Source of the DNA: an uncultured Bacteroidales bacterium
Lineage (GTDB): Bacteria > Bacteroidota > Bacteroidia > Bacteroidales > UBA932
NCBI GenBank assembly: GCA_934717185.1
Contig: CAKUYQ010000048.1
Coordinates: forward strand, 1 to 12,889
DNA length: 12,889 nucleotides
Direction of reading: 5' to 3'
Shown here: positions 1 to 7,355 of the stretch, in pieces
How positions within the stretch are numbered: the first letter of the stretch is position 1
How the letters are laid out: each line of letters opens with the position of its first letter
Notes under the pieces: model-generated
What the model was told of the DNA's origin: nothing
The model's database searches: none
Seen by the model: only the letters and a program-made list of their open reading frames with translations
Made by a program: the position numbers and the translations under genes

Positions 1-146
1 GTCGTATCGACATTCGGCAACACCTCGGATATATCCAGTCGATCAGCCATATTGCGTTCCGCTACTTCTTTGGCAGTTCCGTTTTGAAGAGTTGACATGA
101 TCATAGATACAACTACATCTACACAAATATATTTTGTATTTTCCAT
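1..146 (-). CDS. Partial hypothetical protein (N-terminal 48 aa), third gene of the repressor-ATPase operon
   Basis: An open frame starts with ATG on the minus strand one base after the TAA of the upstream ATPase gene (minus strand reads TAA-T-ATG) and stays open to the window edge, so only about 48 residues are visible. The peptide begins MENTKYICVDVVVSMIM and continues with a hydrophilic, probably helical stretch (TAKEVAERNMADRLDISEV). I do not recognise a family. The one-base spacing suggests translational coupling to the ATPase; no strong Shine-Dalgarno sequence is visible, which fits coupling but also weakens the call. It could be a small partner or effector of the ATPase. No stop codon is seen, so its length is unknown. 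Confidence 0.5.
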   Translation of the reverse strand, partial: MENTKYICVDVVVSMIMSTLQNGTAKEVAERNMADRLDISEVLPNVDT

Positions 147-147
147 A

Positions 148-2358
148 TTATTCTGCGTACATTGGGGGTTGTAGAATGCAGATCTGACCAAAGAGATCAA
201 CGAGTGATTTGATAGAAATATCTACCAATGGTTCAAACATGAACGAATTAATGTGAATATTTTCCGACGACATTAATAGTACTTTGTTAAGTATGATTAG
301 TTCTTTTTCCTTACTTGAGCAAAATTTTTTAAAGAGTCCTACTAAGCTTCCTGTTTGTGAAATAGATATGGCATCAATAGATTCTTGCGGACATCCTGCT
401 TCTTTGATTTCTTCAATAATATATTCTTCAGCTAAAAGTCGGATGGCCATAGATATTATTACCTTTTCATCCAAATCAATGATGTCATTATTATTAAATG
501 AAATTCCTTTTGCAAGATTAAGTATCAAATAATATACTTTTTCGTTTTCTCTATTTTTCGAAAATGTAAACGATGGGTCACGCAATTCGTCTTTATAGAT
601 ATCTTCAAGTTGTTTGAAGGTTATCGCTTTTGTTTGATTTTTAATATGAAGCAGAGATGTCAAAGAAACATAGTTGTCAGTAGTGATTCCACTTGTATAC
701 TCAATGATATTTCGAACAAATGGAATCGATGTTATTAAGTCTTTGTCATTCCCATTTCCTATTCCTTTGCGAATCACTTCAAATGGAGTCTTAAAAACAT
801 ATTTGGGATTGTCTATCTTCAATCCATTGCTAACTCTTTGAACCATTGCAGGAAAAACAATATCTTTTGTACGCATGGCTACAGTCCTATAGAAATCGAA
901 ATTATGGGTTAGAACAATGAAGTGAAGATTTGGCGTATTCATCATTTCTTGTAAGTATTCAATTATTGCATATTTGTTTTTATAGTCGAAAGATTCTGCA
1001 ATGTCATCTGTTATAATTAAGTATTCTTTGTTGGACAGTTTTAATGCCTCTAAATCATTTACGATGTTTAACAAAAATAATGCACGTTTTTCTCCTTGAC
1101 TTAAAACTCCCTCAAGTCCTTTCCTGGTCATTTCTTGCTCTTCACCGGTCTCTAAATCTTTATACTTAAATAAAAATTCCGGCATTTCACCTAATAAAGC
1201 AACATCATTTTTATTTGGAACAGATATTGTGAAAGGAACTGTAAAACGCGCGTTGAAAATATCCAGAACCCTATCCCACTGTGAGTGTTCATTTGCTGCT
1301 TCCATTTTTATTGATTGAATTAACTCATAGCATTTTTTATATTCGCAGAGCACATGCTCAAGTTCTGGCTTTACCACATTAAATAAAGAGATCCATACTT
1401 TTTTCTTGAACCCTAAATAATCGGATAATTCAGGGATTATTTCGGGATGAGTTTCAATCACAGATCGAAATTGAATCAGGGTTCTTTTCCCCAATGCTGT
1501 ATTGATTTTGTCAAAGCTTTTCTTCAATTTTTCATCAGAAAAAATCTTTTTCTTTTCTTCTTCAATAACATTAATCAGATCATCCGGTGTTGTAATAGAT
1601 TGATTTACGCCATTTAATTTTAAAGAATGATTTGCTCCGAAAAAACCATTATTATTTAAATTTTCTGTTATGCTATCGGCATTATTATGACTGAAGACCC
1701 CACGCTTAAAAATCGGAGACTTTTCAAGCAACTCATTGTATCTATCTTCGTATTCTTTTATTTGTTGCAAATTCTTGGGGTTCGATATAAATGCCTGAAC
1801 ATTGCTGTTGAAAATATCTGAATATTTTACAGACAAAAAATCAATGTCAAAAGATTGTTCATTTAAGAAATTGCGATCAATTTGAGATGAAATACAATCT
1901 AATACATCCAGTGGAGAGCAATCAAATAGGGTAGAAATCTCTAATGGAAAATTAATTTGTTCATTGTTGAAATGGGTTTGTAGAGTTGTCCACAAAACTT
2001 CTTGAGCTGTATTCACATTTTGTATTGCAGTATCATATTTTTGACGAAGGTCTCTCTTTACCATTAATTTGGCACTGTTGGGGGAGATATACTCATCTTC
2101 ATAACTATTAATAACAAAAATACTATCTGGTTCAATAGGGTTTTCGTCAATCAAAACCTCACAGGAAGTATGTTTTCCATAAACTTCATCGGATGGTTTT
2201 TTTCCATTTCGCAGTGCTCTAAATGTTTTTGTGAATGAAGTTTTCATCATTCCGTTTGAGGCATATATCAAATAATTTGAATGTTTTTGGAAATCAAAAT
2301 TATAAGACAGTCGTTTTATACCATAGCAATTTGACAAATTAATATACATTTTATTCAT
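148..2358 (-). CDS. AAA/ABC-type ATPase (SMC/Rad50-like head), putative defence ATPase
   Basis: 736-aa protein with split ABC-ATPase head motifs. A Walker A-like motif lies at residues 33-41 (ASNGMMKTS), where the usual GxGK glycine is methionine. An ABC signature LSQGEKR is at 419-425, a Walker B strand at 447-452 (LIITDD), and a switch histidine H485 in VLTHNFDFYR. The stretch between Walker A and the signature (about 100-400) is largely charged and helical but short compared with a true SMC coiled coil, and has no CxxC zinc hook. About 250 residues follow the head; near the end (699-713) is ENIHINSFMFEPLVD, which I believe recurs in this ATPase family, but I cannot name its function. The chosen ATG follows GAGGAG (2367-2372) embedded in the repressor stop codon, with 8 bases of spacing. 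It is co-transcribed with the LexA-like repressor. Such ATPases are common sensors or motors in abortive-infection systems; that role here is inferred. A nuclease domain is not evident. Confidence 0.85.
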   Translation of the reverse strand: MNKMYINLSNCYGIKRLSYNFDFQKHSNYLIYASNGMMKTSFTKTFRALRNGKKPSDEVYGKHTSCEVLIDENPIEPDSIFVINSYEDEYISPNSAKLMVKRDLRQKYDTAIQNVNTAQEVLWTTLQTHFNNEQINFPLEISTLFDCSPLDVLDCISSQIDRNFLNEQSFDIDFLSVKYSDIFNSNVQAFISNPKNLQQIKEYEDRYNELLEKSPIFKRGVFSHNNADSITENLNNNGFFGANHSLKLNGVNQSITTPDDLINVIEEEKKKIFSDEKLKKSFDKINTALGKRTLIQFRSVIETHPEIIPELSDYLGFKKKVWISLFNVVKPELEHVLCEYKKCYELIQSIKMEAANEHSQWDRVLDIFNARFTVPFTISVPNKNDVALLGEMPEFLFKYKDLETGEEQEMTRKGLEGVLSQGEKRALFLLNIVNDLEALKLSNKEYLIITDDIAESFDYKNKYAIIEYLQEMMNTPNLHFIVLTHNFDFYRTVAMRTKDIVFPAMVQRVSNGLKIDNPKYVFKTPFEVIRKGIGNGNDKDLITSIPFVRNIIEYTSGITTDNYVSLTSLLHIKNQTKAITFKQLEDIYKDELRDPSFTFSKNRENEKVYYLILNLAKGISFNNNDIIDLDEKVIISMAIRLLAEEYIIEEIKEAGCPQESIDAISISQTGSLVGLFKKFCSSKEKELIILNKVLLMSSENIHINSFMFEPLVDISIKSLVDLFGQICILQPPMYAE

Positions 2359-2370
2359 TATAAATTCTCC

Positions 2371-2982
2371 TCATTTAATATCTTTTATCAATTTCAAGGC
2401 AATGCCCTGAATGGATAGTTGTTTTGGGTGAATGATTCGTTTGCTTTCTGTATAAGTGTGATTCTCCGCATACAATACCGGTTTCCTGTCTTCAAAGCGA
2501 ATCCGTTTCAGCGTGTTGCCCTCTTCGGTTAATGCAACAACGATTTGCCCGTCGGTGGCTTCGGATTTTCGCTTTACAAGAATGAAGTCGCCCTGCTCAA
2601 TGCCGAGGTCAATCATGGAATCTCCGTAGGCACGGAGTAGAAAACACTCACCGTCAACCCATTCCTCCGGTATGGCAAGGTAACCATCAGTATGTTGCTC
2701 CTGCTCCTCGGGCGATCCGCAGATAACAGCACCGAGAATCGGAAGGCGGCGGAATCCTGACCTCATTTTTTCCTGTCCGGCAATCGCAAGCGTTCCTTTG
2801 CCGGAATAAGTAATAATGCCTCTCTCGTTGAGCCGTGTCAGATAACGATAGCCGACCGATTTGCTCATATTCATGTAATTCAGAATTTCCGAAAATTTTG
2901 GCGACTCGCCGTTGTTTTCGTGAATGTAATCGGTGATATACGCCGCCATTGATTGTAGTTTGTTTTCGTCTAATACTTTCAT
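2371..2982 (-). CDS. LexA/UmuD-type self-cleaving transcriptional repressor (winged helix + S24 peptidase)
   Basis: 203-aa repressor. Residues about 1-65 form a LexA-like winged helix (recognition helix near SKSVGYRYLTRLNERG, 40-54). Residues about 79-203 are an S24 signal-peptidase-like domain. The predicted autocleavage bond is Cys88-Gly89 in ILGAVICGSP. The catalytic serine is S122 in YGDSM and the lysine K159 in GNTLKR. The S-to-K spacing (37) equals that of E. coli LexA (S119, K156). LexA normally cleaves Ala-Gly; Cys-Gly is the UmuD arrangement. The start ATG is preceded by GGAG (about 2988-2991 on the complement). It is the first gene of a minus-strand operon and probably binds the AGAAC-N5-GTTCT palindromes in its own promoter. 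If RecA filaments trigger cleavage, as in the family, DNA damage would derepress the downstream ATPase. It is more likely an element-borne LexA-like regulator than the chromosomal lexA, judging by its operon partner. Confidence 0.88.
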   Translation of the reverse strand: MKVLDENKLQSMAAYITDYIHENNGESPKFSEILNYMNMSKSVGYRYLTRLNERGIITYSGKGTLAIAGQEKMRSGFRRLPILGAVICGSPEEQEQHTDGYLAIPEEWVDGECFLLRAYGDSMIDLGIEQGDFILVKRKSEATDGQIVVALTEEGNTLKRIRFEDRKPVLYAENHTYTESKRIIHPKQLSIQGIALKLIKDIK

Positions 2983-2996
2983 ACACGCTCCATATC

Positions 2997-3011
2997 ATAA
3001 CAAGTGGTTCT
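2997..3011. promoter_or_regulatory. Operator 2: imperfect second copy of the AGAAC-N5-GTTCT site
   Basis: Read on the minus strand this is AGAAC-N5-GTTAT, one mismatch from operator 1. It starts 28 bp from operator 1, between the predicted transcription start and the Shine-Dalgarno of the repressor gene. Two sites of the same half-site sequence and same spacer length in one promoter support a real, possibly cooperative, operator pair. Confidence 0.55.
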
Positions 3012-3016
3012 CTTAT

Positions 3017-3045
3017 AGTATAGCAGAACTTTTGGTTCTTGTCAA
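3017..3045 (-). promoter_or_regulatory. Sigma-A-type promoter of the repressor-ATPase operon
   Basis: On the minus strand a perfect -35 box TTGACA (complement of 3040-3045) is separated by exactly 17 bases from a -10 box TATACT (complement of 3017-3022). The repressor ATG lies about 35 bases downstream. The spacer is almost filled by a palindrome, so a bound repressor would block RNA polymerase. Confidence 0.85.
3025..3039. promoter_or_regulatory. Operator 1: AGAAC-N5-GTTCT palindrome inside the repressor promoter
   Basis: Perfect 5-bp arms around a 5-bp centre lie wholly between the -35 and -10 boxes of the leftward promoter. The arms resemble the GAAC/GTTC half-sites of Gram-positive LexA boxes, but the spacer is 5 rather than the usual 4 bases. 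Binding by the adjacent LexA-like protein is inferred from position. Confidence 0.7.
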
Positions 3046-3072
3046 GATATTTCTCTAAAAATCAATATAAAA

Positions 3073-3105
3073 ATTCGCTTAATTCGCAAAATTCGCTTTA
3101 TTCGC
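3073..3105. repeat. Four ATTCGC repeats at an exact 9-bp period upstream of the rightward promoter
   Basis: ATTCGC occurs at 3073, 3082, 3091 and 3100. Each copy is followed by three bases of mostly A/T. The array ends against the -35 box of the promoter for the AlbA_2 regulator. The period, sequence conservation and position point to an array of protein-binding half-sites rather than chance. The likely ligand is the regulator at 3168-4457, but nothing in the sequence proves it. It is too short and too regular in its A/T spacers to be a CRISPR array. Confidence 0.8.
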
Positions 3106-3120
3106 TTGACAGAAGCGAAT
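3100..3120. promoter_or_regulatory. Palindromic operator over the -35 box (ATTCGCTT-N5-AAGCGAAT)
   Basis: Perfect 8-bp inverted arms (3100-3107 and 3113-3120) flank a 5-bp centre. The left arm contains the fourth ATTCGC repeat and the first two bases of the -35 box; the right arm lies in the -35/-10 spacer. Occupancy here would occlude RNA polymerase, so a repressor or autoregulator site is the natural reading. Confidence 0.75.
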
Positions 3121-3134
3121 TTTTGGAATATAAT
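3106..3134 (+). promoter_or_regulatory. Perfect-consensus sigma-A promoter of the helicase operon
   Basis: TTGACA (3106-3111), a 17-base spacer and TATAAT (3129-3134) match the vegetative consensus at all twelve positions. A very AT-rich stretch lies just upstream. Transcription should start near 3141, about 27 bases before the ATG of the AlbA_2 regulator. So strong a core promoter next to an operator array suggests that the operon is held down by a repressor. Confidence 0.9.
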
Positions 3135-3136
3135 AT

Positions 3137-3154
3137 ATTCAGTGATTACTGAAT
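3137..3154 (+). promoter_or_regulatory. Palindrome at the transcription start / 5' leader (ATTCAGT-N4-ACTGAAT)
   Basis: Perfect 7-bp arms (3137-3143, 3148-3154) around a 4-base centre lie between the -10 box and the GGAGG Shine-Dalgarno sequence (3156-3160). It could be a second operator, or, if transcribed in full, a small 5' hairpin next to the ribosome binding site. The predicted start near 3141 would remove part of the left arm from the RNA, which favours the DNA-site reading. Confidence 0.5.
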
Positions 3155-3167
3155 CGGAGGATAATTC

Positions 3168-4457
3168 ATGATTTTTGAAACCGAAAATGTTGAATTCAAA
3201 GCACAGATTACTGATGAGTTGAGTAAAGAAGTAATAGCATTCGCAAACACCGATGGAGGTGTGATTTATGTTGGTATTGACAATGAAGGTAATGCTATTG
3301 GCATTGACGATGTGGACGAGTCCTATACGCGTATTACGAACGGAATCAGGGATGCAATCATGCCGGATGTTACAATGTTTGTGAAATATACAATTCAAGA
3401 AAACAGAGTAATAAAAATTGTAATTGGCGAAGGTGCATGCAAACCGTACTATTTGAAATCAAAGGGATTGAAGCCGAGTGGCGTTTATGTTAGGCAGGGA
3501 ACTTCCTCTGTTCCCGCTTCATTTGATCAGATTCGGGCAATGATTAAAGAATCTGACGGGGATTCTTTTGAAAGCATGCGTTCAATGGAACAGAATTTAA
3601 CATTTGAGAGTGCCCAAAAGGCTTTCTCCCGCTATGGCGTTCCCTTCTCAGAAGCCAAATACCGCGTGCTCGGAATGACGCTGTCTACGGACGGGCTATA
3701 CAGCAATCTTGCGGAAATTTTATCCGATCAGTGCTGTCATACTACCAAGGTCGCTGTATTCGCTGATGCGGCAAATACAGAATTTCGCGATAGTAAGGAA
3801 TTCGGAGGGTCAGTATTTGAGCAGTTGGATCGTGTTTTTTCTTACCTTACACTTTGCAACAAAACATCGGCATCTTTCAAAGGACTTGAACGAATCGAAA
3901 AGCAGGATTATCCTGAAGAAGCGTTGCGAGAGGCACTTTTGAACGCTATCGTTCATAGGGATTATAGCTTTAGCGGCAGTATCATTATCAATGTCAATGA
4001 CAATAAAATAGAATTTGTATCTCTTGGAGGCTTGTTACCGGGATTATCTCCGGAAGATATTCGTAGTGGAATCTCTCAACCCAGGAACAAAAATTTGGCG
4101 GAAGTTTTTCATCGACTTCATTTGATTGAATCATATGGTACGGGTATTCGAAGAATCTATAACCTTTATGCCGAATGCAGTGTTCAGCCGATTATAGAAG
4201 TTACCCCCAACACCTTTAAGATGATTCTTCCAAATCGAAATACCGCTTTGGGTAAAGACTCAAAGCCGGCACTTACACCACAGAAGCAAAAGGTATTGGA
4301 CTTTATTGAGAAACACGGTGGAATCAGTGATCGTGAGATAGAAGCACTTTTAGGGTTGAAAAAAACGCGGGCTTTTACTGTTGCGAAACAAATGCGTGAC
4401 GAAGGATTGATTCAGGCAGTTGGGCGCGGGGATAACAAAAAATATATTTTGTTATGA
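3168..4457 (+). CDS. AlbA_2 (Schlafen-like) / GHKL-ATPase-like / winged-helix transcriptional regulator
   Basis: 429-aa protein with the architecture of 'ATP-binding protein / putative DNA-binding domain' regulators. Residues about 6-125 are an AlbA_2 (Schlafen AlbA_2) domain, with the typical E-F-K start (EFKAQIT), FANTDGGVIYVGIDNEG at 25-41 and YVRQGTSS at 107-114. Residues about 235-355 resemble an HATPase_c_4 domain: N-box-like EALREALLNAIVHRDYS (251-267) and YGTGIRRI (323-330). Residues about 370-429 are a winged helix (SDREIEALLGLKKTRAFTVAKQMRDEG). The ATG has GGAGG seven bases upstream. It is the first gene of the operon and ends 55 bp before the next start with no terminator between them. 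Proteins of this type often stand next to restriction and phage-defence genes; a role as autoregulator binding the ATTCGC sites, with ATP or nucleic acid as signal, is inference. Confidence 0.88.
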   Translation: MIFETENVEFKAQITDELSKEVIAFANTDGGVIYVGIDNEGNAIGIDDVDESYTRITNGIRDAIMPDVTMFVKYTIQENRVIKIVIGEGACKPYYLKSKGLKPSGVYVRQGTSSVPASFDQIRAMIKESDGDSFESMRSMEQNLTFESAQKAFSRYGVPFSEAKYRVLGMTLSTDGLYSNLAEILSDQCCHTTKVAVFADAANTEFRDSKEFGGSVFEQLDRVFSYLTLCNKTSASFKGLERIEKQDYPEEALREALLNAIVHRDYSFSGSIIINVNDNKIEFVSLGGLLPGLSPEDIRSGISQPRNKNLAEVFHRLHLIESYGTGIRRIYNLYAECSVQPIIEVTPNTFKMILPNRNTALGKDSKPALTPQKQKVLDFIEKHGGISDREIEALLGLKKTRAFTVAKQMRDEGLIQAVGRGDNKKYILL

Positions 4458-4512
4458 TTGGATAATTATATAAATTTTGATATTAGATACTAACGATATA
4501 GGAGGCATGAAA

Positions 4513-7344
4513 ATGATTAATTCAACCAATAAGTCATCACTGAACACGCAACAAAGTCCGGCTGAGAAGTTGGTTCGCCGCATAAACCGTGAATTCAAAA
4601 AATGCACTTATATCGGCGATATCCAAATAGATGATGAAGAATACCAAACTGTAATTCTCTTTCTTAAACATGGATATGAGAAAATTCTTTCTTCTCCACA
4701 ACATGAAACGATTAATCCTCTTTTTGCCGTTGGATTGGTGCAGATAGGAATTCGGTATTATGACGGACGCTTTTGGCCTCATGTACAAAAGGAATTGAAA
4801 CTTGAAAAGTTGCCAATGAACCATCAAGGATGGATTGGCAAAAGCTTTTATAAGACTTTAATTCGGTTTGGTAAATTTCATGTGGCAGAAAATGAATTCA
4901 TGAATAATATTTTGCTTCACTGTTTTATTACCAAGCACTATGCGAATGACCTATTTGATTTTCTGTTTGCCTATTATCAAATTGATTTGGAACGGGATTT
5001 GAGCCGAAATAGCGCTGAGATGAGAAAGTATCTGATGCAAACAATGTCCAAAGGTGAAGCTTCGGCGCGGGCTTACAAGATAAAGAAGCATACAGCAGAT
5101 GCTGTTTCCGCAAATGAACGAGGTTGCAAAATTCGTGTTGGAAGAATTTTGCGATTCATGGATAATGCGCTTTTTAATGATTTATATCCCGAAAATTCGC
5201 AAAATAGAATTGCACAATTGTTTTGCGAATGGGCTAAGTCGTCGGGGCGTTTTGAATATGCAAGAAGAGCTACTGCTGGGCTGACACGGAAGGGGGAAAA
5301 ACGATTCAGCACACCTTTTATTCACTTTGATACGAAAAGAGAAAAATTCTATCTGGTTTTGCCTCAGCAATACATTCATTTGAATGCTGAAGATGATATT
5401 CCGCAGATGTATTGGAGAATTCGGATTGAGAATTTTGAAAATATCCTTGAAGTATCTTCCGACAGTTGTGTCACCGGCTGTAAAACTGAAAAAATTGATT
5501 GTTTTGAAGTGCCTGCGGATAGATTGTTACAGGAGATAGAAATTGAGCTATTGAAAGACTCCGGTGATAGAGTTAAGAGATTTCTGCTAAAGTCGGCTTC
5601 CATTCGTTTCTTTGATAATGACTGGGATATGATTGACTCCGTGACTTATACCAAATATCTCCCGGAGGGACAAGCATATGCTTTTACTGACCCCGATGGA
5701 GTTTTGCAAACAGATTCCGATGCAATCGATGGTTTTGAAAAATCACTGGGATATGGATTATATACATTGACATTGCAGAAAGGCGATGTGCTACGCTTGC
5801 CGGATGGTAAAGCGAAATCCGTTGGGAAACCACTTGAAGAGGGATTGTTACAGCAAAAACTGGTTCATGGTGCTTATGTAATGAGAGATGAAAAGATTTC
5901 CATTTACAGCACTACGCCCTCTGTTTACTTTCGCATGAAGCCAAATCAAGAAAACGGCACTCTTATTATTATAAACGGCGAGAGATTTAGATTTGATGCT
6001 GAAAAATGCGTGCGATTTGATTTGGATGAAAAAACGGATGAGAAAGGGTACATATTAAAGCTTTCAGAATACATCGTACAAGACGGAATTTATGAAGTTA
6101 TTATTGATGTTCCTGAGAGCAAGAAGGAGCGGAGTTATTGCTTTGCTCGGATTAACTACTTTGGATTCCAATATAACGAGATGCCGTACATATTCAAGCA
6201 AAAAGGGCTTATTACCTTTGATAAGAATATAGATGTTCAAATTTCCGGATGTGCTGACAAACTGAATGAAAACTGTTTTGAGTTTCAAATACGAGCGGAT
6301 CTTGATTATCTTCCATTCGTGGTCAATACCCAGCAGGGGGCGCTTGATGTTCGTGTATATCTGCCTGTCTTCAAATGGAGATTTGATGGTGGTACTTGGA
6401 GAATTGATAAGCCGGATGAAATTTGGCACACGGAATTTCCGAGTAGAATTGAGATAAAGGCACCGGACGATTCAATTACCTTTTCCATGACCCCTATTCT
6501 TCTTGATTCTGATGATCTCGATTCTGAAAATGAGTCGTTTTCCGTATCATTTCCCAAAAGCAAAGAACAGCATCTTTTCGTATGCGATACAAGAAAGATC
6601 ATATCTTGGTTTGGCAAAGAAGAAGCAAAACGAATTCTATATGTCACTACTGACACGATGCGGTTTTCATTTGCTACCGTTGTCACGCGCTGTGTTGTCA
6701 ATAATGTTGAAATTATTGAAGACAGAGCGACTGGAGAATTGATATTTAAAAGCAATATATCCGGGTTTTCCAATTGCGTGGCTGATATTTCGTTTTGCGG
6801 TGAAGTGCTGGCGGAAAAGGTTCCAATTACAACTGCAGGCATAAGGCTGAGAGTTCCGTTTAGAACGGGGTATTATACAATTATTTATTATGAATGGGAT
6901 GAGGATGAGGATGATTTTGGCATTCCGGATTATCGAAAATTCGATGTCAAAAATGTCCCATATCGTAATCGATTTGATTTAACCGGGAAAACAATTTCCA
7001 TAACCGGAATTGCAAAGTTTAAAAATGATACTTCCATATTTGCCACCCATTATTCTTTGCAAAAAACTCTGTATATTACAAATATCAAAAATGATGATCA
7101 GAATCCGGAATTGAACATTGGTGAATTGAATTTGCAAGGAAAGGCTTGTCTGGTAAAAATAAAAATATTAAACGATGTACAAACAAAAGCTAATATCACT
7201 TTCTTCAGCGAAGAAGATGAAGATTATTTTGACTTCTTGTATAACCGGGCATACAAAATAATTGCAACAGATGAAATAGGCTGTAGCCGTGAGTGGGAAG
7301 TTTTGGATTCGGAAGATTTCTATTACACAATAAATCTTAATTGA
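4513..7344 (+). CDS. Large uncharacterised protein, candidate DruH-like partner of the DUF1998 helicase
   Basis: 943-aa protein without an enzymatic motif I can name: no Walker A, nuclease or methylase signature, signal peptide or membrane segment. The first 250 residues look helical and contain an aromatic-rich patch (GLVQIGIRYYDGRFWPH, 74-90; SFYKTLIRFGKF, 111-122). From about 265 to the end it appears beta-rich, with repeated alternating hydrophobic strands and acidic turns (for example 794-803, EWDEDEDDFG, and 900-908). I chose the ATG at 4513 because GGAGG (4501-4505) lies seven bases upstream; the ATG at 4507 is too close, and the upstream TTG has no matching site. Its stop is 11 bp before the helicase ATG. 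Gene order (large unknown protein, then giant DUF1998 helicase) matches Druantia type III DruH-DruE; homology to DruH itself is not demonstrated. It could serve as scaffold or recognition subunit. Confidence 0.8.
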   Translation: MINSTNKSSLNTQQSPAEKLVRRINREFKKCTYIGDIQIDDEEYQTVILFLKHGYEKILSSPQHETINPLFAVGLVQIGIRYYDGRFWPHVQKELKLEKLPMNHQGWIGKSFYKTLIRFGKFHVAENEFMNNILLHCFITKHYANDLFDFLFAYYQIDLERDLSRNSAEMRKYLMQTMSKGEASARAYKIKKHTADAVSANERGCKIRVGRILRFMDNALFNDLYPENSQNRIAQLFCEWAKSSGRFEYARRATAGLTRKGEKRFSTPFIHFDTKREKFYLVLPQQYIHLNAEDDIPQMYWRIRIENFENILEVSSDSCVTGCKTEKIDCFEVPADRLLQEIEIELLKDSGDRVKRFLLKSASIRFFDNDWDMIDSVTYTKYLPEGQAYAFTDPDGVLQTDSDAIDGFEKSLGYGLYTLTLQKGDVLRLPDGKAKSVGKPLEEGLLQQKLVHGAYVMRDEKISIYSTTPSVYFRMKPNQENGTLIIINGERFRFDAEKCVRFDLDEKTDEKGYILKLSEYIVQDGIYEVIIDVPESKKERSYCFARINYFGFQYNEMPYIFKQKGLITFDKNIDVQISGCADKLNENCFEFQIRADLDYLPFVVNTQQGALDVRVYLPVFKWRFDGGTWRIDKPDEIWHTEFPSRIEIKAPDDSITFSMTPILLDSDDLDSENESFSVSFPKSKEQHLFVCDTRKIISWFGKEEAKRILYVTTDTMRFSFATVVTRCVVNNVEIIEDRATGELIFKSNISGFSNCVADISFCGEVLAEKVPITTAGIRLRVPFRTGYYTIIYYEWDEDEDDFGIPDYRKFDVKNVPYRNRFDLTGKTISITGIAKFKNDTSIFATHYSLQKTLYITNIKNDDQNPELNIGELNLQGKACLVKIKILNDVQTKANITFFSEEDEDYFDFLYNRAYKIIATDEIGCSREWEVLDSEDFYYTINLN

Positions 7345-7355
7345 GGAGTAGTTTT

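Noticed and set aside
148..2358. Naming the ATPase RloC or PrrC (anticodon nuclease)
   Set aside because: No CxxC zinc hook in the central region and no recognisable anticodon-nuclease active site; only the ATPase head resembles them.
3073..3120. Short direct repeats as a CRISPR array
   Set aside because: Repeat units are 6 bp at a 9-bp period with A/T spacers; this is an operator-type array, and no cas genes are present.
4458..4486. Possible internal promoter (TTGGAT-N17-TATTAG) before the 943-aa gene
   Set aside because: Only 3/6 and 4/6 matches in very AT-rich sequence; weak enough to be chance.
4477..4512. Upstream TTG start extending the 943-aa protein by 12 residues
   Set aside because: The extension covers the GGAGG that clearly serves the ATG at 4513, and no ribosome binding site precedes the TTG.
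5195..5230. ATTCGC and GCGAAT inside the 943-aa gene as further operator sites
   Set aside because: They lie in coding sequence, lack the 9-bp period and the paired palindrome, and are expected by chance at this composition.
6306..6842. 178-aa minus-strand open frame inside the 943-aa gene
   Set aside because: It is antisense to a long, well-supported gene, has no family resemblance, and behaves as a shadow of its codon usage.
7341..7355. TTG start extending the helicase by five residues
   Set aside because: It overlaps the GAGGAG that is well spaced for the ATG at 7356.
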